DNA from: an uncultured bacterium
GTDB lineage: Bacteria > Eisenbacteria > RBG-16-71-46 > CAIMUX01
Assembly (NCBI GenBank): GCA_946886185.1
Contig: CAMPIC010000011.1
Span: 1-16,074, forward strand
Length of the DNA stretch: 16,074 nt
Reading direction: 5' to 3'
The notes under the pieces were generated by a model. The model was not told the DNA's origin. It did not search any database and worked only from the letters and a program-made list of their open reading frames with translations. Position 1 is the first letter of the stretch. Each line of letters opens with the position of its first letter. The position numbers and the translations under genes are program-made. Shown in pieces: positions 15,473 through 16,074 of this stretch.

Positions 15473-16074
15473 ATGTCCACCGCGACCCACACCACCGACG
15501 AGCGCACCCGCGCATACTTGCAGGATTTCTCCAAGGTCCGCGAAGGAGACGTTCTCGGCCGTCTGCGCGAGGAAACCGCCGCGCTCCCGGAAGCGCGTAT
15601 GCAGATCTCTGTGGAACAAGGCAGGCTGATGGCAGTCCTGGCTCGATCGATCAAAACCGTGCGCGCCATCGAGGTTGGCGTCTTCACGGGTTACAGCTCG
15701 ATCTGCGTCGCGCGCGAGCTTCCCCCGGGGGGCCGATTGACGGCCTGCGACGTCTCGAAGGAATGGACCTCGATCGCGCAGCGCTACTGGCAGCAGGCAG
15801 GAGTGGCGGATCGAATCACCTTGGAGCTCGGTCCCGCCTCCGAGACGCTGTCTCGGCTGATCGAAAGCGGCGAGAGCAACCGATACGATTTCGCCTTCAT
15901 CGATGCGGACAAGGAAGCGTACGGCGACTATTACGAGAAGTGTCTGGAGCTCCTTCGGCCCGGCGGCGTGGTGACCATCGACAACATGTTCATGGGCGGC
16001 AAGGTGTTGGACCCGCAACCGGACCAACCCGGCGTCCAGGTGGTCCTCGCCTTGACCCGGAAGATCTTTGCGGA
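15473..16074 (+). CDS. SAM-dependent O-methyltransferase, caffeoyl-CoA OMT type (3' end missing)
   Basis: The start ATG 15473 has GAAGG at 15461-15465 (7-nt spacing). The frame runs through the window end, giving 200 complete codons of an expected ~220-residue family member. Visible motifs are E-V-G-V-F-T-G-Y-S-S (67-76), the glycine-rich SAM-binding motif I of the Methyltransf_3 family; an acidic residue D93 after the second strand; DFAFIDADKEAY with D144, D146 and K147, the usual divalent-metal and catalytic positions; and TIDNMFMGGKV with D170-N171, completing the metal site. It is expected to be cytosolic and methylate a catechol-like hydroxyl using SAM and Mg2+. The physiological substrate is unknown. 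The divergent aminotransferase is not obviously linked in function. Confidence 0.92.
   Translation, partial: MSTATHTTDERTRAYLQDFSKVREGDVLGRLREETAALPEARMQISVEQGRLMAVLARSIKTVRAIEVGVFTGYSSICVARELPPGGRLTACDVSKEWTSIAQRYWQQAGVADRITLELGPASETLSRLIESGESNRYDFAFIDADKEAYGDYYEKCLELLRPGGVVTIDNMFMGGKVLDPQPDQPGVQVVLALTRKIFA

Noticed and set aside
15038..16027. 329-codon - strand open frame crossing the O-methyltransferase and the divergent promoter
   Set aside because: It overlaps both real genes and has no motif; the + strand frame has complete SAM and metal motifs with a ribosome binding site.

Overview
The window is GC-rich bacterial chromosome with eleven protein-coding genes, two of them cut by the window edges. 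I see no tRNA, rRNA, CRISPR array, transposase or phage gene. Several features suggest a Gram-negative, FCB-type environmental bacterium such as Candidatus Eisenbacteria: two large secreted proteins that end in the same FlgD/type-A-sorting-like C-terminal domain, a SurA/PrsA-like lipoprotein chaperone, a Hanks-type kinase and an O-antigen ligase-like protein. That placement is inference from gene content. No phylogenetic marker gene is present.

Region 1 (1-5342, + strand) is a secretome region. It holds the 3' part of a gene for a giant fibronectin-III-like repeat protein (1-2486), a 413-bp gap with a 58-bp tandem duplication and a hairpin-rich leader, and a secreted metzincin (reprolysin-like) zinc protease (2900-5227). 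Both proteins end in homologous domains with PNPF, IFD.SG and WDGTD motifs, so they probably share one export or anchoring route. A strong bidirectional intrinsic terminator (5310-5342) closes the region.

Region 2 (5429-10652, - strand) carries, in transcription order: a transmembrane Ser/Thr kinase, then 23 bp later a secreted protein of unknown function; a membrane fatty-acid desaturase overlapping by 4 nt a small conserved-looking protein of unknown function; and a parvulin-type peptidyl-prolyl isomerase lipoprotein with its own strong ribosome binding site. The kinase/secreted-protein pair and the desaturase/unknown pair look like two small transcription units.

Region 3 (10653-16074) begins with a 632-bp divergent gap in which no gene is recognised. 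It continues with an EamA-type transporter (+), an O-antigen ligase/polymerase-like membrane protein (-), a fold-type-I PLP aminotransferase (-) and, divergent from it, the start of a SAM-dependent O-methyltransferase of the caffeoyl-CoA type (+, cut by the window end).

I did not find a convincing new multi-gene system. The observations most worth a second look are the shared C-terminal sorting-like domain of the two neighbouring secreted proteins, the protease leader with mutually exclusive stems, and the two couplings of an uncharacterised gene to a recognisable partner (kinase and desaturase).
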